A stretch of 64,000 nucleotides of DNA from contig WAID01000001.1 in the NCBI GenBank assembly GCA_016584495.1, positions 1,922,001-1,986,000 of the forward strand, written 5' to 3'. Below are positions 13,539 to 23,724 of the stretch, in pieces. The stretch's first letter is position 1. Every line of letters starts with the position of its first letter. The notes below the pieces were generated by a model. The model was not told the origin of the DNA. It ran no database searches and saw nothing but the letters and a program-made list of their open reading frames with translations. The position numbers were made by a program, and so were the translations under genes. This DNA comes from Celoporthe dispersa. Taxonomy: Eukaryota; Ascomycota; Sordariomycetes; Diaporthales; Cryphonectriaceae.

Positions 13539-15546
13539 TCAGTCCCGCTTCACACCGATGCCCCCTACCCGGCGCAGTCCCACCACGCATACAACACACA
13601 CCAGAGCCATCCAGCCAAACATGGTCCAGAACGCGACCCTGTACCCTTCCATGAGGGCACCAGGGGAGGACTTGTCGGCATACGAAGAGCCGTTCGTCAC
13701 AGACGAGGCGATGACCTGCGTCGCGCTCAGCCCGATGGCTGTGCCGAGCTGGGCGCACGTGTTGAACACGGCGCCGCTGCGGGCCTGCATGTGTTTGGGG
13801 AAGACATCGGACACAATAAGCAGGCCGACGGTGAATAGGAGGTCGCAGCTGATGGGCGTAAGAATCTACATCGGGCAGGAGGTGGTAACAATGATTGTTA
13901 GCGAGCTGGAGCCTGAGAGTGGGTTTGCAGAGGGCCACGGGGACAGGGAAGACATTTTTACGAGTAATCTGACATTCAAGAAGGGCGACAGGATCTGGGG
14001 GTATGAGAGACGGGGCTCTTCTTGCTTACCTGTGCGAAGAAGGCATTTTCCCAGTACAGCTGGTCAGCCCGGGTGAGGGCCATCAGAAGCGGTGCAGTGG
14101 TGCTCATCACTGAGGATACCAACACGGTCCACAGAACGGGCATGCGGTTCACAAAGATGCCGGTGGAGATATTGGTTAGGGCACCGGCGATGAGAGACGG
14201 GAGAACTCGTAGTGACGCTCCGAGGGCCGAGGTGCCTTGTACTTGTTGGAAACTTGTTAGGCGGTTCCCAGTTAGTCAGGGAATCCTGCTATCCAGAGAG
14301 GGTGGGCGGGTTGAAGGGGGGTTGAAGGGGGGAAGGCGACAGCTCACAACAGACTGCTATACAGCTCCATGCAGTTGGTCAGGGCGTTGGTGAGAAGAAC
14401 CATGATGCAGCTGCTGGTAAAGACGTGGCTACGCCAGACCGAGTTTGGGATCAGTGCCGGGCGGTCATTTTTCACCTGGTGGTGCATCCACCCGATGAAG
14501 AACGGAACCGAGAGGCCACTGATGACTAGCAAGACGATGCTAGACGCCTTATGAATGCTGTTGATGTCGGCTGACAACGATCTGCGACTGGTTAGCCCTT
14601 TTTTTCTTCTTTCTTTTTTCTGCGTGTGTAGCACCACGCGCATGTAATTAATTAGGCAGGCGCGCGCACACACACACAAAGGCAAAAAAGATTATAATTA
14701 CTTACGCCAAAACATACGACACCGATGCCAGTCCCGCGCTCGCCAGGAGCACCCCAACCCAGTCTATCTCCGAAGCAACTCGCTTCCAGATGGACTCGCC
14801 GGCCCCCTGGCCTGGTATCCTGCGGCAGAGCCCATATGCCTATGAGGAACAAGGCGAAACTGGCAGCCGCAGGGAGGTAAAAGGCCGGCCGCCACCCGAC
14901 GGTGTCGGTAAACACACCGGCCAGGACCAGGCCCAGAGAGAAGCCGAGCGGCTGGCCGAATCCCATGCACGCAAAACCCATGTTGCGCGGCCGGCCCTCC
15001 CTCGACGCTGTTCGAGATGATGGAGATGGACGAAGGCGTGATGATGGCGTTGGTGACGCCCTGGAGGGCCCGGAAGGCGATGAGCTCGCCTCCCGTCCGA
15101 GACAGGCCACAGGCCAGAGCAAATATGGCGCTGAGAAGGGACCCGATGAGGTTCACCCGCTTGGTGCCGGCGACGTCGGCGACGGAGCCGGCCAGCAGGA
15201 GGCACGATCCCGCGGTGAGGTAATAGCTGGAGGTGGGCCACACGAGGAGGCCTTCCTGCAGGCCGAGAGCGGACTGCATGGCGGGCAGGGCGACGACGAC
15301 GATGCCGTTGCAGAAGCTGCTGAAGAACGTCAGGCCGCAGACCTGGGTGATGACGATGATGGCTCGACCCTTGGGGAGGAGGACAGCACCCGTCGCCACC
15401 ACCGCCGCCTCCTCAGATGTCGTGGAGCCAGCGGGCGACGCTTCTAGTCCTGCTGGGGCGTCATAACTTTTCCGTGGAGGAGCACCTAATATCGAGACGG
15501 TGGGCTCGAACGTCTGCAGCTCAACGGCTGTCTGTGTTGTCGCCAT
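13539..15546 (-). CDS. MFS transporter, DHA2-like 14-TM efflux family (frame broken twice)
   Basis: Plasma-membrane drug/metabolite:proton antiporter of the fungal 14-TM (DHA2) MFS group; the substrate cannot be told. Minus-strand exons: 15546-14706, 14581-14348, 14252-14030 and 13865-13539. After a ~60-residue cytosolic tail come hydrophobic helices with family motifs: a TM4-region FRALQGVTNAI, then NMGFACMGFGQPLG, and later QGTSALGASLRVLPSL, the typical mid-protein signature. Introns are GTAAGT/CGCAG, GTGAGC/ACAAG and GTAAGC/TGTAG. Two frame breaks occur in exon 1: a GAGG-GAGG tandem duplication (four extra bases, 14996-15003) and one extra G in a five-base run (14803-14807). Removing five bases gives exactly 540 codons including stop. 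It is divergent to the GMC gene, with 1.3 kb shared between them. Either a pseudogene or, given the same pattern in essential genes here, assembly error. Confidence 0.85.
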
Positions 15547-16865
15547 TATTGGGGAGGACGGAGATGGATGTGAAAGCTGTGGGACTAGGCGGTCAGTCAC
15601 TGTCAACGACCGTTTGTTTCCAGGTAATAATGGGTACATACACCTTTTGTTCTGAATGTAGTCTACACACACTTCATAGTTCGTCCAGACAGTCTATTAA
15701 GTACTGCTTCGTGAGCCTACAGATTTCCAAGCCAATCCGCGTCTGTAGGATCGAACACAACAGAGTGAGTCACTCGTAATCTGTGGGCCTGGAACTCGTT
15801 GCGCGTACGTTACAGAACATAGATAAAAAGTAATAGAATCCTCTAACAGTGGGTAATCAAGGCATGAGTAAGTAGGCAAGGTGCTAAGCGCTATCCCTAG
15901 CTCAGATTGTCCCATCAGAAGGATCGAGGGAAAAGAGAGAATCAAAAGAGCACGAGTGGAAAAGGATGATTGACAGACAGGATGAGCTGGTTATAGGTTG
16001 GATAGCCTAAAGTGACTATTTCTGAGAGCTTGAGATTCTTTTGTGCCTCGATATTATGACCACCAAAACCGCCCCCCAACCGCCCCACCCAAGAAAAAAA
16101 CAAGAAAAAAAAAAATCAAAGGGCACGTTTATCGCCCAAGGGCAAAAGGCTGCTGTCCTTGTATTAATTAATTGTTGAAACGGGACTGTCGATAGCTAGG
16201 GCCCAAGAATACAGGATGTAGCTATCAGAGCAATGGAATAGTGAACACATTAAAGGATGCTCTGCAAATACCCAATTCTCGACGCTAATTACATCTATTC
16301 CTAGTCCATCTAGTAGATAACTGTTGTAGTGCGGACCCCCCCCCCCACCAACCCGCGCCCTAGGGGGGAAAAGGGAAGAAAAAAGGAAAGAAAGAAAAAA
16401 AAAAGAGAGAGAGAGAAATAAAGGCAAATGATGCTCCTATGTTGCATCGAGAATTCCTCACACTCCACACAAGCCGTCGAGTACGTAAAGTGCCGCGAGC
16501 CTGCGGGTCGGTGCTGTCGAGAAAAATGACGATCGCCACCGCAGAAGGATGTTACTGGCACCACGCGTCAGCCTCTCTGCATGCTGTTGGTTGTCGCAGG
16601 CGTATGTGATAGGTAGACTGCGGTGGAGTAATATACCCAGATAATTCCTATGTACCTTTGTAACTGCACACACAACTCATAAGTAGGCTAGTCGACTGAG
16701 ATTATAACTGAGTACACGCTTCCTCATTGCGCATTTGTTGCTGTTCTAGCTAACAAATAATCTTTTTTTTGTTGCCAACTAGTTCAAGCTCCCAAATACC
16801 GTCCGCCTCACCTCCTATACAAGTACTTGAGAAGCCTTCGTTCAGAGACCACTCGGATCATCACA
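15547..16865. promoter_or_regulatory. Shared divergent promoter region (MFS / GMC)
   Basis: This 1.3 kb separates the start codons of the MFS transporter (minus) and the GMC oxidoreductase (plus), so both promoters must lie here. I see no gene inside. It contains a C run near 16339 and A-rich tracts near 16096-16120 and 16378-16400. No binding site can be assigned with confidence. Co-regulation is inference from the arrangement. Confidence 0.45.
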
Positions 16866-18930
16866 ATGGGTCTTTACAACAAGCTACCTGACAACATTAC
16901 CGAGGTCGACGTGATCATTGCAGGAGGTATGTCAGAAACCCTCTTCCTCCAGGACGTATCCGCCAGCTTCAAAATCGTTGGAGATGATTGCTGAGCCCCT
17001 GGAACAGGCGGCGCCGCTGGCTGCATTGTTGCCAGCAGACTGGCGGAAGCAGATCCCAAGCTGTCGGTCCTGCTCATCGAGAGCGGCCCAAACAGCTATG
17101 CAGACCCGGCTGTTGTGGTTCCGGCCTTCTGGATGTCACACACCGATCCCAACGACAAATACGTCTGCCCTTATACGGCTGCCCCGTCCACTCACCTCGG
17201 TGGAAGAGCGGTGGTTGTGCCCACTGGCCGCATCCTCGGCGGCGGATCTGCGGTCAACATGCTGCTGTACAGCCGACCACAGCGGTCAGAAATTGATGCC
17301 TGGAAGACGCCCGGCTGGTCTGCTGACGAAGTGTTGGAGTATATGAACAAGGTACTCACGGGAGGTTGGGTTGTAATAATCATTTGAGCACAGAGACTGA
17401 AAGCCTTCTATCAGTTTGAATCATACCATGGCCAGGGCCTGCAAGAACGTCATGGACACGACGGCCCGGTCTACGTAGGCCCCGGTAACTATCGTGGCAC
17501 CGAGATCGAGGACGACTTCATCAACGCCTGCAAGCATATGGGTTGGCCCGAGGTGGAGGATGTTAACACCCTGGACAACATCGGTGGCCCGATGCGTGCG
17601 TTACGCTACGTCGGGCCCGACGGGAAGCGCCAGGACACAGCACACGTGTACTTGCACCCCAAGCTCCAGAGCGGAAACTTCCCCAATCTCCACGTCCTGA
17701 TCGAGACGGACGTCGAACGGGTTCTGTTTGACGACGACAAGAGGGCCGTCGGGGTGGTCTTCCGGCCCAGCGCGGACCCCCAGACCGATACAGACCAAGT
17801 GGCTGCGAGGACCGTGAAGGCAGCAAAGCAGGTGGTCCTCTCCGCTGGAGCCCTCGGGACACCTCTCATTCTGGAGAGATCTGGTGTGGGCAGCCCTGAT
17901 ATCCTCGCACAGGCTGGCGTCCCGCTTGTTTCACCAGTCCCTGGTGTTGGGGAGAATTATCTCGTGAGCAATTCCTTTTTTTTTCTTTCTTTTTCAGTGC
18001 AAACCTGGCCTTGTGCTTGTGCCTGGAACAATTTCCTGATGGGTGATTAATGACTGTTTTTGGGGGGAGATGACAGGATCACCATATCATGCTCTACCCC
18101 TACAAGTGCAGTGTTGGGCCAGAGGGGACAATGGATGGGCTCTCGCGGGCCGCCTGGACATGGGACAGCTGATGGAAAAGGGAGACCCGCTGCTGAGCTG
18201 GAACGGCGTTGACGTGCAGGCCAAGGTCCGACCTAGCGATGCTGATATTGAACGACTCGGCCCGGCGTTCCAGAAAGCCTGGGATAAGGACTTCAAAGAT
18301 ACCCCAGACAAGCCGATGATGATCCTTTCCGTCGTCAGCTGCTTCCCGGGTGATCCTTCCAGTGTACCAGCGGGACAATACATGGGCATTGCCACGTTCA
18401 GCACGCACCCTTTCTCTCGCGGCCGCATACATATCTCTGGCCCGAACTTTGGCGATCCCTATGTCCTAGATACGGGTTTCCTAACAGACCAAGAGGGAGC
18501 GGACATCAAGAAGCATCTCTGGATGTACAAAAAACAGCGCCAACTCATCCGGCGCATGGACACGTTCGCTGGAGAAATTGCTGCTGGCCACCCAAAATTC
18601 CCCAGCGGTTCCAAGGCGGCCGTGGTCGATTCCAGGGTCCCAGGCGCGCAAGATATTGTGTACACGCGTGAGGACGACGAAGCTATCGAGAAGCTCCTGC
18701 AGGAGAATATCTCTACTACGTGGCACTCTATGGGCACATGCCGCATGGCGCCTCTCGCGGACCAGGGCGTCGTCGACCCCAGCCTGAACGTCTACGGAGT
18801 TCAGGGGCTGAAAGTTGCCGATCTCAGCATCCCTCCCAGCAACGTTGGATGCAACACCTGTTCTGTTGCTATGGTAGTCGGCGAGAAGGCTGCGGACATC
18901 ATCATCAGGGAGCTTCACCTTGCAGATTAA
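16866..18930 (+). CDS. GMC-family FAD oxidoreductase (alcohol-oxidase-like)
   Basis: FAD-dependent glucose-methanol-choline oxidoreductase that oxidises an alcohol; overall it resembles fungal alcohol oxidases. Exons: 16866-16926, 17008-17351, 17415-17963 and 18077-18930. The ADP-binding motif (VIIAGGGAAGC) is split by intron 1. The second exon carries GGRAVVVPTGRILGGGSAVN. The GMC signature 2 region (GTPLILERSGVGSPDIL) lies near 17850-17900. The C-terminus has HSMGTCRMAP and NVGCNTCSVAMVVGEKAADII, including the conserved catalytic histidine region. Intron 2 could instead end at 17393, adding seven in-frame residues, but would then be only 42 nt. The frame breaks at 18137-18139, where one G seems lost from ATGGATGGG. 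Restoring it joins DHHIMLYPYK to LAGRLDMGQL and gives 602 residues. No signal peptide is seen, so the enzyme is probably intracellular or peroxisomal. Confidence 0.88.
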
Positions 18931-20621
18931 GAAGTCATGGCTGAAGAAATAAGGAGTGCTTGCCCTCTCGAACTTGATATCATGGCTCTCAGTCTTGCTG
19001 GTGCCGTATATCTCTTGCGTGTGAATTGATAGGTCTTTTATTAACCAGCCTCACGCTTCTTGAACTTGGTAATCCATTGGAAAAAGACAGAAGGGAAAGG
19101 CCCATAGGTATAACAGCTTGCTCAATAACCATATACTACGAGAAACGTGTCATCCAAGACGGGTGACGGAGGATTACATACTAAATACTGGTAGGCTGAG
19201 TTAGCAACACCCTGCCAGAATAAGAACCAAGTATCAAGGAGTCTACATCTAACATGCTATTTGTTCCTTTTCGAAATAGGGTCCTGTCAAGGAATGTTCG
19301 GTATGGCATCCTGAACATGGAATGCTGGATGGCGATCGCCAGTCCACATTATGGAGACGAAGGCTAGGGGTGAGCTGTTGGTGTCTGATTGCCATTCTAG
19401 TTCCGAGGATACCTAGCATAGTATTTTGCTTCGCGCTCTCAAATTTGCGCCAGATAGTGGCACTAGTCCCCTCTCACGGTCTACGGAGATCACCCCTCTC
19501 AGATATCTCTTACTTTCGCCTTTGCCTTCGGGGTGGCAAGTGTATTCTTATACGTTGACGGCGTGTGCCAGTAGTACCATCACAACGATGGAAGGTGGAT
19601 AGCGAAGACCTGAGAAACTGATCAGCTTAGACATCTGGCAAAGGCCGCTTCTAAAACGCGTTTGACTTCAATACTCACCCGAGGAAGGAGGATCAGCTTC
19701 TTCGGCTCTTGGGCATTATGGGTTACTTGTTGGAATGATTGAGCAGCTAGCCAACAAATCGAACTCCCGGTGCATGCTCTATTATCAGAGGGGAATGTTG
19801 GATCAAGAACGAGAACTGGAAGCCTGGCAGGGGATGTGGGTGGTCAGAAAGGAGAAAGAATCAACATGAAATGTCACGCACCCTGCGAAACCGGCTCAGC
19901 CTCGCCTCCCGTGGTTTTCAGCGCCGCCCGGGACGCCAGGGAGGGAAGCTGAAAACTGTTGAACTCGATCGAAGAAGACGTTGTTCAAACGTATCAGGGT
20001 TTGCGATTGTTCAACCAACTGATTGATTTCGACTGCTGCTGGCTCTTTTCGAGGCTTGAAGAACAGAGATGAGGAAACCAAGATCATCCAGGTACTTCTT
20101 CGTGACTTTTGGTGTTGAAGCAGCAGCAGGGCTGGCCTGCTTGGCCATTTGGAAAGGCACGCAGGCTGGGCTGGCAATAGTCCCTCATTCCTCTACAGAT
20201 TGCTGGCACCTGACTATAACCGCGATCTTTATCAGCAAGCTACACTTTATCATGTGCAGACCTCAGAGATTCAGAGTTGAAGGCATTACAGCACTCACTC
20301 AAAAAGCGATTAAATTCCGGGGGTAATGTGTAGGACAAGAGCAAAGGCAAATATGCACATTCTGGTGTCAGTATTGGTGTGCGGCTCGGCGTTGGGGATT
20401 GAGCCAAGCGGTACCCAAAAGGGAGAGGGGGGAGAGGGGGGAGGGGGTTCATAAGTAAATACTTAGTTGCTTAGATCCCTTGTCTTTGGTCACAGGGTCT
20501 ACCACACTAGGTGTAAAGAGTAATACAAGTTGACAAGTTGCTTTTGCCAATAAAGGGAATGAATGTGAAGGAAAAAAGAGGGGGGAAACCAATATAAAAT
20601 CAGAATCTAGGTTCAATAGTA
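18931..20621. other. Gene-free interval
   Basis: I find no supported gene here. The first part is the 3' flank of the GMC gene. From about 20,400 the sequence becomes AT-richer and leads into the repeat island. A G-rich run with GAGGGGGGA units lies near 20418-20450. Confidence 0.5.
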
Positions 20622-20718
20622 GTAGAAAATTGAAACCCGGGTCTCAAGCGAGAAACAGTGTAGAGTATGTAACCCAAGCTCTGACAAGCAGGGATCCCCA
20701 ACACTACACTATGGACGA
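20622..20718 (-). pseudogene. tRNA-Asp pseudogene (degenerate copy, with intron remnant)
   Basis: On the minus strand this copy matches the intact tRNA-Asp about 300 bp away. It has TCCATAGTGTAGTG at the D-arm, CTTGTCA at the anticodon loop, an intron-like block containing ACTCTACACTGT, then CGCTTGAGACCCGGGTTTCAAT. The T-stem no longer closes (CCGGG faces a T-rich 3' side), the D-arm is rearranged and no 3' acceptor strand is present. It is a decayed relative that shares the intron. Confidence 0.65.
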
Positions 20719-20912
20719 TAATTTAAACTTCAAATGCAGCAGTTTATTTGTAAATTTCTTTTCCCAAGCTTCTGGCTCTGCATACACTGTGAAACAAAGT
20801 AATATTGAGTAATAGATATAGCGACCTCAAAAAAACAAAGATATACACACGGAATTATTTTTATGCAAATGAAAGAAGAAAGGGAAAAAACCTCAACTCA
20901 AGTAAAATGCAT

Positions 20913-20918
20913 AAAAAA
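20913..20918 (-). terminator. RNA polymerase III T-tract terminator
   Basis: Six T residues on the minus strand lie one base after the discriminator G of the tRNA-Asp gene, as expected for Pol III termination. Confidence 0.7.
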
Positions 20919-20919
20919 T

Positions 20920-21026
20920 CTCTCCCACCGGGAATTGAACCCGGGTCTCAAGCGAGGTACAGTGTAGAGTTGTTAACCCTAACCCTGAGTGACAAGCTTG
21001 CATACTGACCACTATACTATGGAAGA
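20920..21026 (-). tRNA. tRNA-Asp (GUC) with a 35-nt intron
   Basis: Read on the minus strand the sequence folds as a full tRNA. The acceptor stem TCTTCCA pairs with TGGGAGA (seven pairs, one G-U). The D-arm is GTATAGTGGTCAGTATG. The anticodon stem CAAGC pairs with GCTTG around loop TTGTCA-C (anticodon GUC). The variable loop is AGAC and the T-arm is CCGGG-TTCAATT-CCCGG, with discriminator G. The mature length is 72 nt, the usual size for Asp. The intron occupies 20955-20989, exactly between positions 37 and 38, the canonical site. It contains a TTAGGGTTAGGGTTA string that looks telomeric. G73, the GUC anticodon and C38 agree with known Asp identity elements. The acceptor stem differs from the usual fungal TCCGCGA type but is compensated on both sides. 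A T6 terminator follows. Confidence 0.85.
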
Positions 21027-21830
21027 TAACGAAGTACCTCTTGGCGTTGGGCACCAAGATAGCGGGTCTACTGGGTGTTGGAAATGAGTGCAAAAGTTTA
21101 ATTTATATAGCCAGAACCAGTAACAGCGTAATCACTATACTATGGAAGGTTTAGCGCCTATTTCACATAGTACATGAAGCACGTTTTCGCAGAATGTACT
21201 CATAATGTCACAGATACTTGCGCATTCGGCTCTATCTGTTAAGACCTTAACAGCGCCAAGGAGCTCTCATAATAATCTCTGAGGGCACTCCATTTCGAAA
21301 AGTGACATATAATATCAGGCTTTATTTTGAAAAGTGACTTATGATGTCAGGCTTCATTTTGAAAAGTGACATATGATGTCAGGCTTCATTTTGAAAAGTG
21401 ACATATGATGTCAGGCTTCATTTTGAAAAGGGATTTGTGGTATGTTTGAAACTTAATCCTTCTTCTAGCAAAGCACCTGACTTAGTCTGCGCCCCATTCT
21501 CAGCCAATCACTGGTCTAACCACTATACTATGAAAGATAGCTAAGTTTCTCTTGACATTGGGCGCCAAGATAGCGAGTCTACTGAGCGTTAGGTTTCAGT
21601 GCGAAAGTTTAGCCAAAACTAGAGACAATTTAGCTACTATACTGTGGAAGATTTAGCGCCCATTTTACATAGTACATACATAAAGTATGTTTCGCAGAAT
21701 GTACTCATAGCCCTACTCGGCTTAACAGCGCTGACGGGCTTTCATAACAAACTCTAACAGTATTACCTCGTTTCGAAAAGTGATATATAGTGTAAAGTTC
21801 CATTTCGAAAAGTAACATTTGACATATTAT
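21009..21830. repeat. Diverged ~0.5-kb tandem duplication carrying tRNA-Asp 5' halves
   Basis: Two units can be aligned by eye with a 500-510 bp offset. The stretch at 21009-21100 (CACTATACTATGGAAG, then TTGGCGTTGGGCACCAAGATAGC) recurs at 21520-21610. The stretch at 21127-21215 (ending CGCAGAATGTACTCATA) recurs at 21630-21715. On the minus strand the CACTATACTATG cores read as the tRNA-Asp acceptor/D-arm start (CATAGTATAGTG). Fragments occur near 21133, 21521 and 21634 without the rest of the tRNA. Divergence is substantial, so the duplication is old. Confidence 0.65.
21291..21434. repeat. 32-bp tandem repeat, about 4.4 units
   Basis: Units start at 21291, 21323, 21355, 21387 and 21419 with a constant 32-base spacing. 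The core is GAAAAGTGACATATGATGTC followed by AGGCTTCATTTT. Units three and four are identical, and the first two differ by a few bases. The segment GACATATGATGTC is nearly palindromic. A looser pair of related units (TTTCGAAAAGTGATAT, TTTCGAAAAGTAACAT) lies near 21772-21830 in the second half of the larger duplication. Confidence 0.8.
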
Positions 21831-21838
21831 TACTTAGT

Positions 21839-22080
21839 TGTAATGAGCACTGCGGTAATCCGAAGATTCCTAAGTACCGATTGGGTTTATGCTAGCAAGA
21901 AAGATATCAAAAGCGTTGAGTCCTTGAATACGGAACCGTACAAGTCCTAATAAGCGAAGCAAGTGTTCACTGCCTTTGGGGCTATTCAATGTATAAGACT
22001 GAATACTTAGATTGACGACTGAAGAGCTATGTACTGAATCCATCTGTTGATAATGAGTGTGTCCTTATATATCCAGCTCT
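21839..22080. mobile_element. LTR-like remnant, copy 1
   Basis: This stretch begins TGTAATGAGCACTG and shares two blocks with sequence about 2 kb away. Its first 35 bases match 23948-23983. The block at 21960-22055 (ACTTAGATTGA...GAGCTA, TTGATAATG) matches 23725-23825. TG at the start, a TATA-like segment (CTTATATAT) near 22064 and the paired arrangement suggest a decayed long terminal repeat. No intact gag or pol frame lies between the copies, and I cannot assign the superfamily. Confidence 0.4.
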
Positions 22081-22099
22081 TCAAATGCCAGTTTCTTGT

Positions 22100-22180
22100 T
22101 TGGCTACGTTGCTCATGGTGGCTCGTCTGGGCTCATCATGGCTCGCTGGGGCTCATGGTGGCTCACTGAGCCTTGGTGAG
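22100..22180. repeat. Imperfect GGCTCA/GGCTCG tandem motif
   Basis: Short imperfect repeats of CATGGTGGCTC and CATGGCTCGCTGGGGCTC follow one another, just before a GTTAACCCTAACCC string at 22195. The function is unknown. It sits inside the repeat island next to the first LTR-like remnant. Confidence 0.45.
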
Positions 22181-23105
22181 CACATCCTTGTCGTGTTAAC
22201 CCTAACCCTTGGTTACCTAATCTGTTTTTCTGCCATTCTGTATCTGGGTGGCGCCAGTTTTCCATGCCCCGCTTGTTGGGCTGTTTTATTCGTGACCTGC
22301 ATGCTGGATGGGTCATAACATTAGTGCTTAGCCAAGCTGCTAGTGACAACTCAACCAAACTTCGAAAACCTTTGTTTTCGATTCCAAACTATAGGGAGAC
22401 AGTCAATGACGCATCCGATCATGCTGTTCGTCTAAAATATGCTTTACTAGAACAAATTGTTTCAAACGCTATTTTTCACTTTGTTAGAAGAGCTAAATTT
22501 CTCCTCTACAACATCACCTCTCTAGAAAACAGAAATCGAACCGTATCTCACCTCTGAATCACACAGTCATGGATTTTTGTATGTGTTTTGTGCTCCTTGT
22601 ACGATAACACAGTGTTGTACAGTGAGACGAAAGACATTCTTGGGTCATTGCACTTAACAGGGAAAAAGGAGTTTTGCATAGAATCGATCCCATTCTGTGT
22701 GATCTTACCAGATTTACGATGGGCTCTGAAGCCTTGTTCAACGTAAAGACGTTTTGAAAGTTGGAACATAGAACGTCATTTACCCTCCTTCTCTTGGCAA
22801 TCTGATGGGGGAGCTCTTCTAAGTAATTAATTATATGACGAATTGATTCATATTGTGATGTAAACAATTGAGCTTTCCTCCGCTACACCGAGACATGTCT
22901 AGCAAGCAAAAGGTGTAAAGAGAGACATATGCTTTGGGTTGAGGATCTGAGGAAACCTAGGGAATCGAAGGCTTGTCATGAAAGCGCAGAGAAGAATCAG
23001 AGACCCCTCACACATAAGAGACCCATCAGGCCCCCCCCAGAATGGCCTGGACTTTCTAGCATCAACAGCAGCTGTGACTATCATTTATTCGAATTCTGAT
23101 CTAAA

Positions 23106-23382
23106 ATGCCTTCTAACAGCAATTCAAACTCATCCGGCACAGGTGCTGGAAGTAAGGGAAGCTCCGGCGGAGGAATTCCCATGACACAGGCCGACGCAAG
23201 TCGGATCCAATCATCTCAGGCATGTTTTATTCTATGGATTCAAGTGGCTTGCAGCTGATTCTTTTTTTTTTCAAAAATTTTAGGCCCAAGGAGGTAAAGA
23301 TATGTCTTCTTCTGGTTTTGCTGCTCGCGCGCAGAGCGCTGGAGATCAGAACGCAAACACCGGGACTGGTGGAAAAAAGTGA
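23106..23382 (+). CDS. Small SMP-domain-like stress protein with a GC-AG intron
   Basis: A 70-residue hydrophilic protein resembling the small fungal proteins related to plant seed maturation proteins; their exact role is not established. Exons: 23106-23219 (38 codons) and 23284-23382 (33 codons with stop). The N-terminus is rich in Asn, Ser and Gly. The two conserved blocks are MTQADASRIQSSQ and GGKDMSSSGFAARAQSAGD, and the protein ends TGTGGKK. Joining the blocks requires a 64-nt intron with donor CAG/GCATGT and acceptor TTTTAG, i.e. a GC-AG intron. No GT donor in the vicinity keeps the frame and the conserved join. Composition is ordinary despite the surrounding repeat island. It needs no frame correction. 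Confidence 0.8.
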
Positions 23383-23724
23383 TTTACGACGAAAGAGTAG
23401 GTCAAAGACTATATCCTCCATGGTAACGTCCGCAATCAGCAGCACAAGCCCACCATCCTGCTTACATTTCAACCGCGTTATGACGAAACACAACATGAAC
23501 TATCTCTAAGTTTCTGCTAACAAGAGCGGTGCCAAATTTACCGTTAAGTAGGAAATCTGGTGAAAGGTAGCCAATGGTCTACTGGCCAGATACAAGAGCC
23601 GGTTGCCAAGGTATAAAAAGGTGCTTGCCGCTTTCGTGTTCCTTCTCCCTTCAACAGATATAGCTACAATATAAGGACGGGATTTTCCCCCAAGAAAGGT
23701 ACTAAATGAGTGCCGATGTGATGC

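Noticed and set aside
13539..18930. Biosynthetic gene cluster around the MFS and GMC genes
   Set aside because: No polyketide synthase, NRPS, terpene cyclase or pathway regulator lies nearby; both flanks are empty or repeats.
20971..20990. Telomeric repeat (CCCTAA) and a similar string near 22195 as signs of a chromosome end or internal telomere
   Set aside because: Only about two units occur at each site, one of them inside the tRNA intron; housekeeping genes continue on both sides.
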